A stretch of DNA of 64,000 bases from Augochlora pura (GCF_028453695.1 NC_135778.1:27269214-27333213), one strand, 5' to 3'; positions 12,960 through 25,134 are shown, counted from the first letter of the stretch. Translations and numbers: made by a program. The notes: generated by a model not told the origin, from the sequence alone.

Positions 12960-13907
12960 TAGATTCGAACGTCGCCAAGTCGCCGATATTCAAGTTACTA
13001 TAACTTCGCGAAAATTAGTTGTAAGACAAACTTCTTATGCTCATTTCAAAGAGCGAAGTCTCTACTATTAACACAACAAGTTTTTTAATAAAAAATAGTT
13101 ACACTAAGAGATACACTAAAATGCGAGCAAAAGAAATAAAGAGTGAAAATGGAGATCCATTTGTACATTTTCGAATTTCGATCTCTGTACGGAAGTAAAT
13201 AATTATTATTTATAACTAATAATAATATGTGATTGGAGATTGAAGCGTCTGCTTTCAAAGTAGTTGAAGAGTATCGATCTATGATGTTTCTACGTTGTTT
13301 TATCGTTCGTTGAATGTTATAATAGTAGTCGATATTTAGAATTCTATAATTTGGTTTAAAGAAATTGCACTAGGATCTATGTGGACTTGCTTTAAGGGTT
13401 GAAATTTCTACTTTTAAATGATATTAGTCATACAGTTTAAATAAAATTGGTATAGGCCAGTAACGTCGTTCTAAAAGAGTCCAGACGGATCCCACGCGTT
13501 GCAGCGCGGATATTGGAGCGCGGGGGACCCGAGGGGGCGGGGAATAATATGAGTGACAGCGTCGGATACAGATATATAGGAATTAGGGGCCATCTCTGGA
13601 TCCGATCAAGCGATCAGACGTATCAAAGATGAACGTGCCAATCACTACGCGGAGATGTTCGTGACAATGTTCGAGCCGAGCCGAACCCTTCATCCGTGCA
13701 GGCTTACGTCGGATCGACGCCGGTAACCGAGCCTCGATCCCCGGCTACGGCGGCCTCTTTCCTCGCTGCAACTGCCACAGTCTCGTAGACCGAAGTCTCA
13801 CCTTTCCAACGAGACCAAAAAATTGGATCCACGATTTTTTTTGTCGCGGTTTTATGGCACTTGGAATGAGAAGCGTGTCGCCGGCTTTGGAATAAATTAT
13901 TGATCGC

Positions 13908-13945
<38 letters not shown>

Positions 13946-14475
13946 AACGCGCCGATATTCAAGGTGCCGTAACTTCGCTGGGAAAAAATCACAGAACGAT
14001 CTACCTGGACTGGTTTCAAAGGCCGTAGTCTCCTCTTTCCAACGAGTTCAAGAACTTCGATCCAAGATCCTCTCTTAACGATTTATTGAACGTTCAATGG
14101 AAAGCGTGTCGCTGCTAGTGGAACAACTCGATGATAGTCGGCCGAGTCGTCGATATTCAAATTACTGTAACTTCGCGAGAAATAGTCGCAAGACAAACTT
14201 CTTATGCTTATTTCAAAGAGCAAAGTCACTGCTTTTAGTACGTCTAGAAAGTTTTTTAATAAAAAAAGTTACACTAATATGCGAGCGAAAGAGTGAAAAT
14301 GGTGATCCATTTGCACATCTTCGAATTTTGATGTCTACATAGAACTAAATAATTATTATTTATAATTAATGATAAGATGTAATTGAAGATTGGAGCGTCT
14401 GCTTTCAAACTAGCTTAACAGGATCGATCTACGACGTCTCTATGCTGTTCTATCGCGCGTTGAATGGAAAGTGTG
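12960..14475 (+). repeat. ~190-bp superfamily array, block 3 (plus)
   Basis: Monomers begin CCGATATTCAAGTTACTATA or CCGATATTCAAGGTGCCGTA (about 12982, 13952, 14150), continue to the core (TCGCAAGACAAACTTCTTAT-GCTCATTTCAAAGAGCGAAG-TCTCTACT) and end in AAGTTTTTTAATAAAA. A variant with 'AAATTTCTACTTTTAAATGATATTAG' lies near 13400. A 33-nt CT microsatellite at 13911-13943 sits inside the array. 13450-13910 is unique GC-rich text. Confidence 0.7.
13911..13943 (+). repeat. (CT)n microsatellite
   Basis: About 16 uninterrupted CT dinucleotides. Confidence 0.95.
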
Positions 14476-15289
14476 CCGCGCGGTTCTAATTATCCGAAAT
14501 AATCCGATCGCGTCCCGCGATGTTCCGCGGCCCGTTTGAGGTTACGCAGCCGGCAAAGGGTACGTGGAAAATGCCGGCGATCCGGCTGATTCATCAGCTG
14601 CTTGGGAAAACGCGGCGGAGGAAGGCAGCACTCGCGGGACATCGCGTATAGATCGCGAGACCGCGATCCGAATCTCATACGACACATTTGCCCGGCACGT
14701 ATCAGCCCCGGCCGACCCAACCTTGTTGACTTCCACTCGCGTCCCCGTGCAACCCCTGCGACTGTAATATTACCTGATCCTGGTGCCCGGTTACGGTACC
14801 TACCGGTGTAATATTCATTTCCTCCAGTAAAAGCCCTTTCAACGGCTCTTTCGGGCTCGGATATCGGAAAAACGAGGCATTTCCGTTGGTAAATGTCACG
14901 GAGATAGGCGGACGGCCAGTGACCACATATTACCAATCAATTTGCCTCTGTCGATACTGAGAGACGCGACAGAGAGCGAGAGGGTGCATGAAATCGACTG
15001 TGAGGCGGCTAGGAAAGGGGTTGACAGAGACGCGGGGGCCATAGGCGTGGCTAGGTGTGCGTATGGAAAAGTGGCCGCTCCATCATATTTAACTCGGATA
15101 GCCAATCATCCTTGTCACTGTTCGGGTGATAGATTATTTTAATCAAGTTATTCCCACCCCTGAAACCCAATCATTCTTCGGGAAGGGGGATGGAGGAGAG
15201 GAGGGCGGGGGGAGGAGGAGGCTTGCCGGAGACGCCGCGGGAACTTGTCAAGCGCAGGGTGTGTACAGTTCTAGTGCTTGAGCTATGCG
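14476..15289. other. GC-rich unique island
   Basis: Non-repetitive, CpG-rich. Several overlapping open frames on both strands (longest 148 codons, minus, 14490-14936) lack motifs. Two CCAATCAT words (about 15101 and 15168) and a purine-rich G/A stretch (15180-15225) could be regulatory, without further support. Confidence 0.4.
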
Positions 15290-16080
15290 CTCGAGAATAC
15301 GTCATCGTTCCGTTACAAAAAATTGTTGGACAATGGCACCAGGTCCATTTTCAAGGCTGAAGAATCTACTTTCATATACTGTATTCTCTTTTCTACTTGA
15401 AAATTTTTCTATCACTTGGCGGATGATAAACGTCGACCTAGAAGTTGTCGCGAAAATGACGATGTTGGGGTAGTAGTCGATATCCAGAATTGTGTAATTT
15501 GGTTTAAAGAAATTGTACGACGATCTGTGTGGACTTGTTTTGAAGTCTTGAATCTATACTTTTAAATGGTGTTAGTCATTTAGTTTAAATAAAATTGGTT
15601 CGTGATAGGGCAGGTGAGCAATCGAGTCTAGAGAAAATTAACAGTTCGATTAGTGGCCAATATTCAGATATTTAGAACTTGGTTAGAAAAAATCGTAGAA
15701 CAGTTAAAGATGACTCATTTTGAAGGTTGGGATCTTTATTTTTACACACTGTTATTCAGATACCTAAAGAAAATTTATCTACAATATGGTAGATGAGAAA
15801 CGTCTGCCAAAGTGTCTGAAAACAAAATCAACTGGGTTCGAGTAGTAGTCAGTATTCAGACCTCCACAAATTGTTTAAAAAAAATCGTACGGCAATTAAC
15901 GTGGATTCATTTTGAAGACTGAAACCTGTACTTTTATATACCGTTTACTATTTAGCTTATAAAAATTTATCTAGGACACGGCGGATTAGAAACGCCGGCC
16001 TAAACGTTCGAAAAAATATCGATATTTCAATATTCAGATTCCGACAATTCGATCGACGAAACTGTACTAATTTTCTTCCG
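15290..16080 (+). repeat. ~190-bp superfamily array, block 4 (plus)
   Basis: Four plus-oriented cores at about 15317, 15509, 15688 and 15880 (spacings about 192, 179 and 192 bp). Each has an A-run, TTGTTGG/TTGTACG/TCGTAGA/TCGTACG, then CATTTTGAAGGCTG or similar and CTACTTTTA. Intervening text includes GTAGTAGTC-atATTCAGA boundaries. Confidence 0.7.
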
Positions 16081-16651
16081 CTTATCCCCTACCCCATATA
16101 AAAATCAAATTAACCAGCGGCGAGAGGACTAGGCTAAATGGAGCCTTAACCTGGAAACCATCGGTGCGTGGTAGCCGGAGGTTTTTCAATAATTCCCCGG
16201 GCTAAGTGGAAATTGGTAATTTCGCTGTTCGATAATCCATTTTTTAATGGCTCTGACGAGCGATTGATTCGTCTGGCGGCCGAAATCTTCCTGGGGGGCC
16301 AGGGCCGGCTTTGTTGCTCCTCGCGCAGAGGCCGACGGGAACGTGATTTACGGGGAGCTGCGGACTTGACGTGTTTTAATATTCGACAGGATGAAGGGTA
16401 GATTGAAAAAGTTCGGAAAATCGACTGGTCCGCCGTACCGGGCCGGCGATACCCTCCGCTATCCGTTAGGCGAATGTCGGATCTGCCGGAATCCGGCGTA
16501 CCTTCACGCTCCATTCCAAAAATCTGGTCTACATGGTGTCCCAGAAATCCATCCCCCATCCAGAAACTCTGACGCCCGCTTTCCTGACTCCTTCTCATCC
16601 AACACATTCCTTGAATCATTTCAAATAACTTTGTCCTTTACAAAATTCTCA
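16081..16651. other. Unique sequence
   Basis: Mixed-GC single-copy text. The 157-codon minus frame at 16146-16619 and the 138-codon plus frame at 16391-16807 overlap, and both run into the MITE, so neither is taken as a gene. Confidence 0.4.
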
Positions 16652-16771
16652 TACGAGGCTCCGTTAACGAGTTACCAGCGAGAAATGTGGACCAATCACG
16701 ACGACGTTGGCTGTACTCGATCGCTAATTGGTGCGCGTTTTTCGCTGATAACTCGTCAACGGAGCATCGTA
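16652..16771. mobile_element. Palindromic TA-flanked MITE (Tc1/mariner-type)
   Basis: A 120-bp near-palindrome bounded by TA on both sides. The left arm reads TACGAGGCTCCGTTAACGAG and then TTACCAGCGAGAAA. The right arm, reverse-complemented, reads TACGATGCTCCGTTGACGAG and then TTATCAGCGAAAAA, so about 30 of 34 positions match. A further inner pair (ACCAAT / ATTGGT) extends the hairpin. A TA target with long terminal inverted repeats and no ORF is typical of non-autonomous Tc1/mariner derivatives; the family assignment is inference. Confidence 0.85.
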
Positions 16772-17639
16772 GAACATTTTCGCAAAAGAAACAGTTGCTC
16801 TAAATAACCAAAGGAATCGCCTGGTTATAATTTTGAAGTGAATTGTTTATTTTAATATTTCTACCCTGCAATTTGTGGCATTTGAAGCATAATTAATGAT
16901 AGAATAGACTTTGACTCGGATGATATCGTAATGTATACGTTCCACGAGACCATTAGGGTTTCGTTCGCTGATTTTTCGGTAACACGCACACCACGCTCTG
17001 TAGTAAGGCGGTCAGATCTGTAATCGTCGATCCCAGAGGATTTCTGAAATTGTAGGCAAGCCACGTGATTCATTCAGCCTCTGGACAGTGACACTGGTAG
17101 ACTGGAGGCAGACCCTGAAAGATATTGGCACGATGTCAGTAATTTTCGGCACGTGATACGGTCGTTCGTTCCCGGAAATTGGAGCCGTTAATGGACGGCC
17201 CAGAGGTGGGGGGGGGGGGGGGGGGTGACAGCTGTTTCATTTGCTAGCCGGATGTAATTGCTCGGTAATCATTTATTTATGGCCTATTGATTTTTTGTTT
17301 GCCGTGCCGGCATGAATGCATTTACAGGGAAGGCTACTTTGCAGAAACATTCGTTCTAGCGTTGATCAATTACGCGGCCACTTCCATTCGAACAATAGGG
17401 CCGCGAATTGAATGCGTTTTCGCTGCGGGAAATCGGCCCATTGTCCGCGGTACCATTAATTGGGATTTTTACTAACATGCGGCCGGGACCTAGCCTAAAC
17501 CTGGCGACGGGCTAGCCTAATACGCGCTTGGGCCGCATTAACTGCGGCCGGGAATTGGTCGCGTATTTTTCACGCTGCCCGCCGCCGCGCAATTTTCTTT
17601 TATGAAAACGATTTGCAGCGGTTGAAAGAGGAGGATTTG
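16772..17639. other. Unique sequence with an 18-nt poly-G tract
   Basis: Single-copy DNA. A run of 18 G lies at 17208-17225. No exon or element recognised. Confidence 0.45.
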
Positions 17640-18530
17640 ATCTTTGAAATGAGATTAGCTGGAACTTGAGGAGACCTTTTTTTAGGAAGTTATAGTAATT
17701 CAAGTGTGGATTGTGTTTTGTGTAAGGTTTGGATAGAGGGTGGTGGTAGATTTTTCATTCGAAATGATATAAATCGGTAAAAAAAATTGCAAGTTCATTT
17801 TTTTTGGACTCATTGGAAAGCGGAGATTCTATTCTTTATAATTATTTAGTTATATATATAACAAAATTTTTTGTTACTTTACAGACCTATGAATTTGCAA
17901 AATTGTTAAACAATTGACGCTTCCGTTTTGTCAGCTGTATTTGGAAGTAGGAATTTTTATACCTGGAAACTCATTATACATATGAAAAGTATAGTCAATG
18001 TTCTTTAAAATGAGCCTAGATAGACTATCGTACGATTCTTTTACGCCAAGTTACAGTATTTTAAATATCGACGACTATTTCAGGCTAACTGGTGTATGAA
18101 GTGATTTCGATATTCAAGGCACGTTTCAATTCAAAGTGCCGTAAATCGGTAAAAAAGTCGCTGACCCGATTTATTGAACTTATTTGAAAGCTGAGACTCT
18201 AAACTGAAAACTGATATAGTTTCAGCCTGCCGAAAAGTTTTTTGATCACTATACAGACATGCAAACTTGAAAATTCCCAGAAAATGAGCACTTTCACTTT
18301 TCCGTTCACATTGTCTCACAAAAATTTTTTATTAAAAAATGCAATAAATTCGTCGAAAGTAGAAACTTCACCGTTTAAAACGAGTATAAAAAAACCACCC
18401 TACGATTTTTCTACAAGAAGTTACATTCCTCTAAATATCGCCAATGTCTCAAACCGCGACGACGAATAAACTACCCTAACACGAAAAATGGCATAAATAT
18501 TGCTATACCACTTAACAAGCTCTCTATAAC
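17640..18530 (-). repeat. ~190-bp superfamily array, block 5
   Basis: Half-units in minus orientation near 17650, 17995 and 18355 (GTTCTTTAAAATGAGCCTAG, ACGATT-TTT, AAGTTACAGTATTTTAAATATCG) alternate with plus-oriented halves near 17775 and 18150 (ATAAATCGGTAAAAAA-, TTGGACTCATTGGAAAGCGG). The composition matches blocks 1 and 2. Confidence 0.65.
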
Positions 18531-18975
18531 CACTATAAACATTCCGCTCCTCTGACACAAGTTGTCTTCGAAAAAATCTCGCAGGCAGCACGTGTAAATC
18601 GCTCGTAAACGAGCAGCTCCGTCGTACGGAGCACGGGGTCCGTCCATTCATCAAATCGTTGGCTGGCTCGCAGCCTCGGCCGCGCGGGTTCCGAGTCCCG
18701 CTTTCGTTTCGGCCGCAAATCATCTTAACGTACGCGAGTCTGCTCGTAGTTCGAGAGCTATAATATCCCCGATCCACAGATTCTCGGAATAACCGAGAGA
18801 GGTGATCGCGGGAACAAAAATAGGGGAGAACGTTCAATTTTCAAGGTATCCTTGTCCGGACTTTTTTGATCGTTTCTTTCAGTTTCTTTCCAAAGAAAGA
18901 TTCGTGTAATTCAACGTTCTAAGATTTGTGTAATTTATGGCAAACAGTGAAATTTTTAGGAAAAAAAGGAGAGGA
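18531..18975. other. Unique sequence
   Basis: GC-rich then AT-rich single-copy text. No feature recognised. Confidence 0.4.
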
Positions 18976-19375
18976 ACTTATGCTGTATGTATTTTATGTT
19001 GTATTTGATACCTCACATTATATCCGATATTTTATGTTATATTAGACATTTGATATTATATTTGATATTTTTTGGTACATTTGATGCCTTACATTACATC
19101 TAAAATTTTTGATATATTTGATGCCTTACATTATGTCTGATATTTCATATTATATTTGATATTTTCTGTTGTATTTTATACCATACATTATATCAGATAT
19201 TTTATATTATATTTGATATCTTATATTCTACATGATACCTAACATTATATCTGATATTTGATGTTACATTTGACACTTCATATTATATTTAATATTTTAT
19301 CTTACATTTTGTACTATACCTCATATTATACAGTTTACATCACACCCCATATTTCATACTACACATTACACTAAA
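18976..19375. repeat. AT-rich ~23/46-bp minisatellite
   Basis: Variants of 'TTTATATTATATTTGATATT' and 'GATACCTTACATTATATCTG' alternate, giving a unit near 23 bp and a dimer near 46 bp. Copies grow more diverged after 19320. Confidence 0.7.
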
Positions 19376-20606
19376 AAGTAAAACTATTCCAGTCACAAAC
19401 CACTCGAAATTAAAAATTAAAACCAACAAAAATATTCCCAAATTTCTCCTCCTCCCGACCACGAAAATCTGAGAACCATAAATCGCCAAAACAAACCACC
19501 CTGAAGCAATTCAAATCGCCCAACAATCAATCGAGAAAGCCTTGACTTCACTATTAAAGCTCCCGAATTCCTGAAACCGGACCACCTCGCGCCGTCGCCA
19601 AGAAATCGTCCCACCACTCCGTCAAGGATTCCAGAACGCCTGGATTTATGAAATGCAAAATGCTTCGGACAAACAATGCTTAATCGGGAGTTGCCCGCCT
19701 TTGTAATCCGGTCTGTCGCTACAAGGCCGGAGAACCTAGCGACTGCGTTTTGTAGGTGGTAAAATCGCGAGGCTCCCCTAGGTCCCTCGGCGGCGTGCTC
19801 CCCCCCCCCCCCCCTCCCCCCTCTACTTTGATAATCCGATCTTTCTAAGGAGATTCCCCATTTTTACAAGCTCGTCTCAGCTCGCCGCCGAGGGCATTCG
19901 AAATATTCGGCCGGGATTTCAGTCGGTCGGGCGACTAAGAGAGCGAGAGAGATAGGGGATAGCTGCCGAGAGAAAACATGGTTCGAGGAGAGAGCCGGGG
20001 ACGGGACCGGGGAGCGGGCGGCGGCGGTGCCCTCCGCAAATTCGTTCCAATTGTTTAAAAGTACGGAAACGGGTCGACAAGGAGCTTCTGCTCGCCTCCG
20101 AAGACGGTTGTTCCCGGGTTCAGCGAACCGTGCCGCGTTTCCGTCGACCATTATCGTCATTACTTTATAACGTCGCGGTGGTCCCCTCCCCCTCTCGGCA
20201 TGTATTTTCTTGAGAGCATCTCGTGCACCGGGATCGAGCGTGTTCCTCGTCTGTCGGATCCCCGGGACACGCTCTCGCGGTTCTCAAATTCTTTCCGCTT
20301 TACGGAGAACTGTTTTCCCTCGTTTCACTTTCGATCCACCCTTCCCCCTCCACCGCGACACCCGAACGGATTACTTCTACCACCGGCGACGTCGCGATGC
20401 GTTCACGGCGGACCGGAATCGAGAAACTCGCGGGGACGCGATGCGCCGAATTAGCTCGCGGAGTCGAAGCGGACGTTCTACGCGGATCCGATCACCTTCT
20501 TTGATTATTGGTCCACTTTTTCGAGATTGTTGCAGTTGGGTATGTTACGGCTTCAATATATGGGAACGGTATTGCAGTATCGTAGTATAAGGCGATCGGT
20601 ATAATA
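19376..20606. other. Unique sequence with a GC-rich island
   Basis: C-rich run at 19800-19814 (15 C) and a CpG-rich island at 19860-20520. Open frames over 20200-20590 occur in three plus frames at once, as expected of GC-rich noncoding DNA. No gene recognised. Confidence 0.4.
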
Positions 20607-20965
20607 TTAGGTTGGGGAAAAAGAAATCCGTTATTTTTTCCGTAGACGGCTATAGTGATCGATATCTGTTAAAGTATCGATCAAACAATTTCAGATTTAT
20701 GCTCATTGGAAAGGTGACATTTCTCACTGCAGAAATTCTTTCTCTGTTTTTTGTTTGGTCCATTCAGTTGCGAGATACAGGCTGTTGAAAATGGAAGTAA
20801 ACATAGAGAAAATTCGGTACATTTTACAATTTTTCTTTGATAAAGGTTAGAGTGCAAGCCAAGCGGCTGAAATTGTGGATGGTGTTTATGGTCCGGATGT
20901 GGTAGAAAATGTTGACAGGATCATAGAAATAATCGTGGACAATAATTATCTCGTCCTATTAAGGG
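20607..20965 (+). mobile_element. Decayed mariner element (irritans-like)
   Basis: A TA dinucleotide (20605-20606) precedes a mariner-type terminal repeat starting TTAGGTTGGGGAAAAAG. At 20791 an ATG opens a frame reading MEVNIEKIRYILQFFFDKG, then an in-frame TAG (20848-20850), then SASQAAEIVDGVYGPDVVEN. This is the start of the transposase helix-turn-helix DNA-binding region of irritans-subfamily mariners. Similarity fades after 'VDRIIEI' (about 20930), no catalytic DDE/D region follows and no 3' terminal repeat is visible. It is an inactive, internally or 3'-deleted copy. Confidence 0.8.
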
Positions 20966-21334
20966 AAATGTTGAGGACGAATAGGTACTAATCAACGCAG
21001 CGTAAAAGGAGAAGTAGTGCAAGGGGTTAAAGGTGAACCGTGTGGATAAAGAGTACCACTGGAGACAAATTAATTTATTTTATGATATGGGTTTTATTCT
21101 ATGTTGTTTTACTTTATTCTATTTTGTTTTATTTTATTTTATTTTGTTTTATTCTATCGTATAAATATGCCTATTATTTCAATTAATAGCCTGTAAATCA
21201 ATTATCATGAGAACACAATAATAATTAGCTTTCTATTATTGAGATATTATTACATAATTTTCTGAATAGTTGATACAGATTAAATATTATAATTTGATAT
21301 TAATATAATTATTAAGATATAATTTAGAATTATA
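20966..21334. other. AT-rich sequence with (TTTTA)n tract
   Basis: A TTTTA/TTTTG/TTCTA pentanucleotide tract runs over about 21085-21155. The remainder is AT-rich single-copy text. Confidence 0.6.
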
Positions 21335-21590
21335 GAACATTAATTAGAATTTAAGATCACTTGAATACATAATTAGAATTTAACATTACATTAATACATA
21401 ATTAGAATTTAAAATCATATTAGTATATAATTAGAAGTTAAAATCATATTAGTATATAATTAGAATTTAATATCACATTAACATATAATTAGAATTTAAA
21501 ATTATATTAATACATAAATAGAATTTGAAATTATATTAATACATAAATAGAATTTGAAATTATATTAAAATATAATTTATATAAGGATTA
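21335..21590. repeat. 29-bp minisatellite, ~8 copies
   Basis: Unit TAGAATTTAAAATCATATTA followed by GTATATAAT, period 29 bp, about eight copies with substitutions (for example TAGAATTTGAAATTATATTA in the last copies). It ends 20 bp before the solo LTR. Confidence 0.9.
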
Positions 21591-21609
21591 TGATTAATAC
21601 AATCATGAA

Positions 21610-22042
21610 TGTGGGGATCTAGCTAAACCATTCTTGGAAGCTCTAGAAAAAAGCAACGGCCACGGCCGTTGCATCGACCTGCGGCTGTTGGATCGACCCG
21701 TGTCCGTTAGGTCGATACGCGTTTGTCCTCTGATCGAAATTTCACGGCGAAATGTCTGTACATATACATATAAAGCGTACGATACGGCGATGCAGGCAGT
21801 GTGTAAAAACAGCGAGTGAAGAAGACATCGAAACGGCGAAACAGGGAGACAGCGTAGAGCGAAAAAGACGGCGAAACAGAGAAACAGCGAAACGAATACA
21901 AACCAGAATTTTTTCTTTGTATTTGGGCGGCCGAGTAAGCGACTTGTAATTCATACATCTTCTGCTCAATAAACGGACATTCTATATTTTAAACCTAATT
22001 GCACCTAGCAACCATATAGGTTAAATTCAATATATTCCCACA
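21610..22042 (+). mobile_element. Solo LTR of a retrotransposon
   Basis: The 433-bp segment begins TGTGGGGATC and ends ATTCCCACA, the TG...CA rule with a short inverted repeat (TGTGGG/CCCACA). Inside are a TATA box (TATAAAG, 21769-21775) and a polyadenylation signal (AATAAA, 21968-21973) about 200 bp downstream, in the order expected for U3-R-U5. A palindrome (GCAACGGC-CACG-GCCGTTGC) lies at about 21653-21672. No internal region, primer-binding site or second LTR adjoins it. Flanks (ATGAA / TTAAT) do not give a perfect target duplication. Superfamily (Gypsy or Bel-Pao) undetermined. Confidence 0.65.
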
Positions 22043-22777
22043 TTAATATTAATATCTTCTAAATACTAGATACAGAATAAAATAAATAAACTAGACAAAA
22101 CAAATACTACTTAATACTAACATTACAAATGTGCAAAATTTGCAAAATATTGCAAAATATGCAAAAATATTCACGCCCTTATAACCGATTTACTAAAGTG
22201 TTAAAACGACAAAGACCCGAATTATCCCGCGGCCCAGCGAAGGGCTGCGATCAATATCCCTTTCGAAACGAAGGGACAGTGGTCGGTCGGGATAAATCCG
22301 CGAGGAAATCCAGGAAAATGGGAGGCCGACCCGTCCTCGGTCCCTTCGCCCTGCGCACCTCAATTATTTCCTCCTTCGGCGCGAGATAAACGGACCGCGA
22401 GACTCGCAGGTCACCGCGACACCGGGAAACAAAGAAAATCGTCGTCTACGACGGTAATTCGTGTTACCGGCGACCTTGGGCCATCGGTGCGCGATATTCC
22501 GCGCGCGGAAAATAGTCGGTGGGAGGGAAACTCGCGGGAAAACCGGCCGCGTAGACAGACGTCGCGAAGAAGGTAGCCGCGATATAATTAGCAGAAATTG
22601 GAGTTAAGTCGGAAAAGCAAAGTTACGGGGGGGGGGGGGGGGAGGATCGGCGAGGAGAGGACCAGTTAGTATGGCGCGAGGGGGTATGGGGCGGACTGCC
22701 ATTTCGCGCTGGCAGCTTTGCTTTTTCCTCCGCTGCCGCTAATATAATTACTAATTAATTACTGTTCCCCAAACCAG

Positions 22778-22813
<36 letters not shown>

Positions 22814-24173
22814 AGCTCTCCGCCTGGTTTCGGCGCGGAAGGACACCGCCGCCGCCGCGGAGGCTCGCCGAGCTAAGGATAATTCCTGGCCAGCATCCGA
22901 CGGAAAAGTAATGCCACCCCCCGGTTTTAATAACGTTGTTCGTACGTGGCGCGGCCGCGCCCGTTGAGCCAATGGGAACAACTTTTCACCGGCGCGACAC
23001 CAGGCGACCCACCTGCGTTCGATGCCACCCTCGTAATTGTTTCCCTTCGTCCCGCGGGACCAGCTGAGAACACCGCTAGAGAAAAAAAAGAAATACAGTT
23101 GTTCCGTCCTGCGACGGAATTTTATGTTTTTTATTTAGTCTGCGACCGAATTCGCACTGTTTTCGCGGCGAACGGGTTTGTTTGTTTGTCATCCTCTTGA
23201 CGGGGCGAGATCGTGTTCGCACGTGTTTGTTCGGTAAATTGTTGCACCGCTATTCACAAAATGCCGGTATTTTTGACACTGTCTGTTGACATGATATGGT
23301 CTATATAAAAACAATTGTCAAAAATCAGTTTTCAATGATAATTATAATTATACCATCTTCGGTTAAGATTATCTCTGTTTGGTAAAGATAAGAATTTAAT
23401 TTATTTAGGATTAGGAGAACGAGAATTAATTATTTTATGTAATGTACAAATAACGAATAATCGTTGGTTGAATATTGGTGATTGTTTGAAGTGACGAATT
23501 TTTGTTTTGTGAACGAATATGTATTAATAAATTGAATTAAGGTTCATGACCATTGTTACATAAAGTTTGTAAAAGGTTGTAAAATTTGTTTAGATCTTTG
23601 TAATCTTCTTTGAGCGCAATTGTTTAAATGGAACGCGTTCTATGGAACAAAGAGCGCCTCGGTTTTTCAAGAATATTCCGATTTGTCCACGGACACGCTA
23701 TTAAAATATCAAATTGCAAGCGAAAACGCAGGTAAAGGCAGCAAGTCTTTGTATAATAATCTAGAGAGAGGTTCAAGAAATAATTTTCCGTTCAGATCGT
23801 AAGACGTTTTTATCTTGTCCTTCAATTTTTAATTTAAACTTCGTTGAACGCATAAGTTCGGTTCTCTATAGACGTATAACTTTAAGAAAACGAAACAATA
23901 CAATACTATAAATAATTAAACCATACAAAAATCAAAACAACAAGTGTTCAACAACCTCACTCAGAATAATCAATTCATCTTATTATTTATTGCCGTGATC
24001 TTTGAATAAATTAATATCAAAAACCCGGCGATGTAATAAGATCGCTTACCGACGTGATTTCTAGTTGCCGCGTGTTACTTGTTCGGTTCAACTCAATTAT
24101 TTACGCAAACGTAAATATTCCAGACTACGAATATTTTATGAAAAAGATAAAACGAAGCATTAACCCTTCGCAC
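22043..24173. other. Unique sequence with a GC island and (GA)n
   Basis: CpG-rich island at 22230-23220 containing a 16-G run (22627-22642) and a (GA)n tract (22780-22810), followed by AT-rich single-copy text (23260-24170). Short plus frames (for example 22129-22389, 22946-23200) have no motif. Confidence 0.45.
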
Positions 24174-24404
24174 TCGAGTGGCGAGCCTGCGGCCCCAATA
24201 AAATTGCTGTAACACGTTCCAAAATTATTCTAATAGATATCACCAAAGCTTAGTTGGAAAAATTGGTTGAAAGTGCAATTGTTATATGAGTCACGAGATT
24301 CAATTTCATATGCATAGGATGAATTTTGTTATATAAAATGAAAAAACTAGAAGCCAGAAAAATTATTTCAGATTTCTAGTTAAGATCGCTCCGAGTGCAA
24401 AGGA
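24174..24404. mobile_element. TTAA-flanked MITE (piggyBac-like)
   Basis: A 231-bp element flanked by TTAA on both sides (24170-24173 and 24405-24408). The left end is CCCTTCGCACTCGAGTGGCG and the right end reverse-complemented is TCCTTTGCACTCGGAGCGAT, so the outer 14 bp match at 12 positions. TTAA duplication and CCCTTT-type termini are the piggyBac superfamily signature. No ORF, so non-autonomous. A separate right-end fragment of the same family lies at 41555-41605. Confidence 0.75.
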
Positions 24405-24408
24405 TTAA

Positions 24409-25134
24409 TTTTTTGTGGTTTTCTCATTGCTCGAAGAATCACCGCGCGACGTCCTGCTTCATATTCAGATGAGCATCGCGTGTCCCTGGGAAACGTACTC
24501 GCCCGGATTCCATTTACAAAGCATTAGCGTCCTCTGGCCGGTGCGCAGCTGTCCGCGTATTTATTAAGCTCCGCCGAACTCTCTCCGTCGGCGGCTTGTA
24601 GTTTCAATCGTTTCGGAAGTATCAGATACTCCCGGCGGCGGTGCGCGGGGCGCGGGGCGATTTGAAGTAGTTACAACAACTTATTACCACATGCGCGTTA
24701 AAAAACAGAAGGAAAAGAGTAGTTACACAAAGAACGGCGGGAAAGCTGGCGGACGAGTGGGCGCGGCATCGAGGCAGGCCAGCCACCGTGAACAAAAAAC
24801 GAGAACGCCGGAACAGAACTGTCGTCGAAACTTTGCGCTCGGCCGACAAAAGAGCCGATCGAGCGGGTCTTTACACGGGCCGAGTGACCCGCCAGACCGT
24901 TTTCCACCCCGCTCGACGTCCGCGCCGCATCGCGCGTCGCGTCGCGCCGCATCGCGCGCCGCTTTCAATATTCTCCGGTGACGGATTATATACCGCACTT
25001 TTATTTATCGATCGCCCGGTCGGCAGATTAAAAAAATGTAAAAATTCAACCCCCCAATCCGCCCCCCGCCACTACGTCGACACCAGGCCGACTGTAACAC
25101 ACGCGCGTGTGCGTGCGGTTTGTTTTTGTTCCAG
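24409..25134. other. GC-rich intron or flank upstream of the exon
   Basis: CpG-rich DNA leading to the acceptor at 25133-25134. A pyrimidine-rich tract (TTTGTTTTTGTTCCAG) directly precedes the exon. The multiple overlapping open frames here are noncoding in appearance. No upstream exon recognised. Confidence 0.5.

Noticed and set aside
9235..18530. CRISPR-like array interpretation of the spaced repeats
   Set aside because: Period near 190 bp, strong divergence, mixed orientation and eukaryotic context exclude it.
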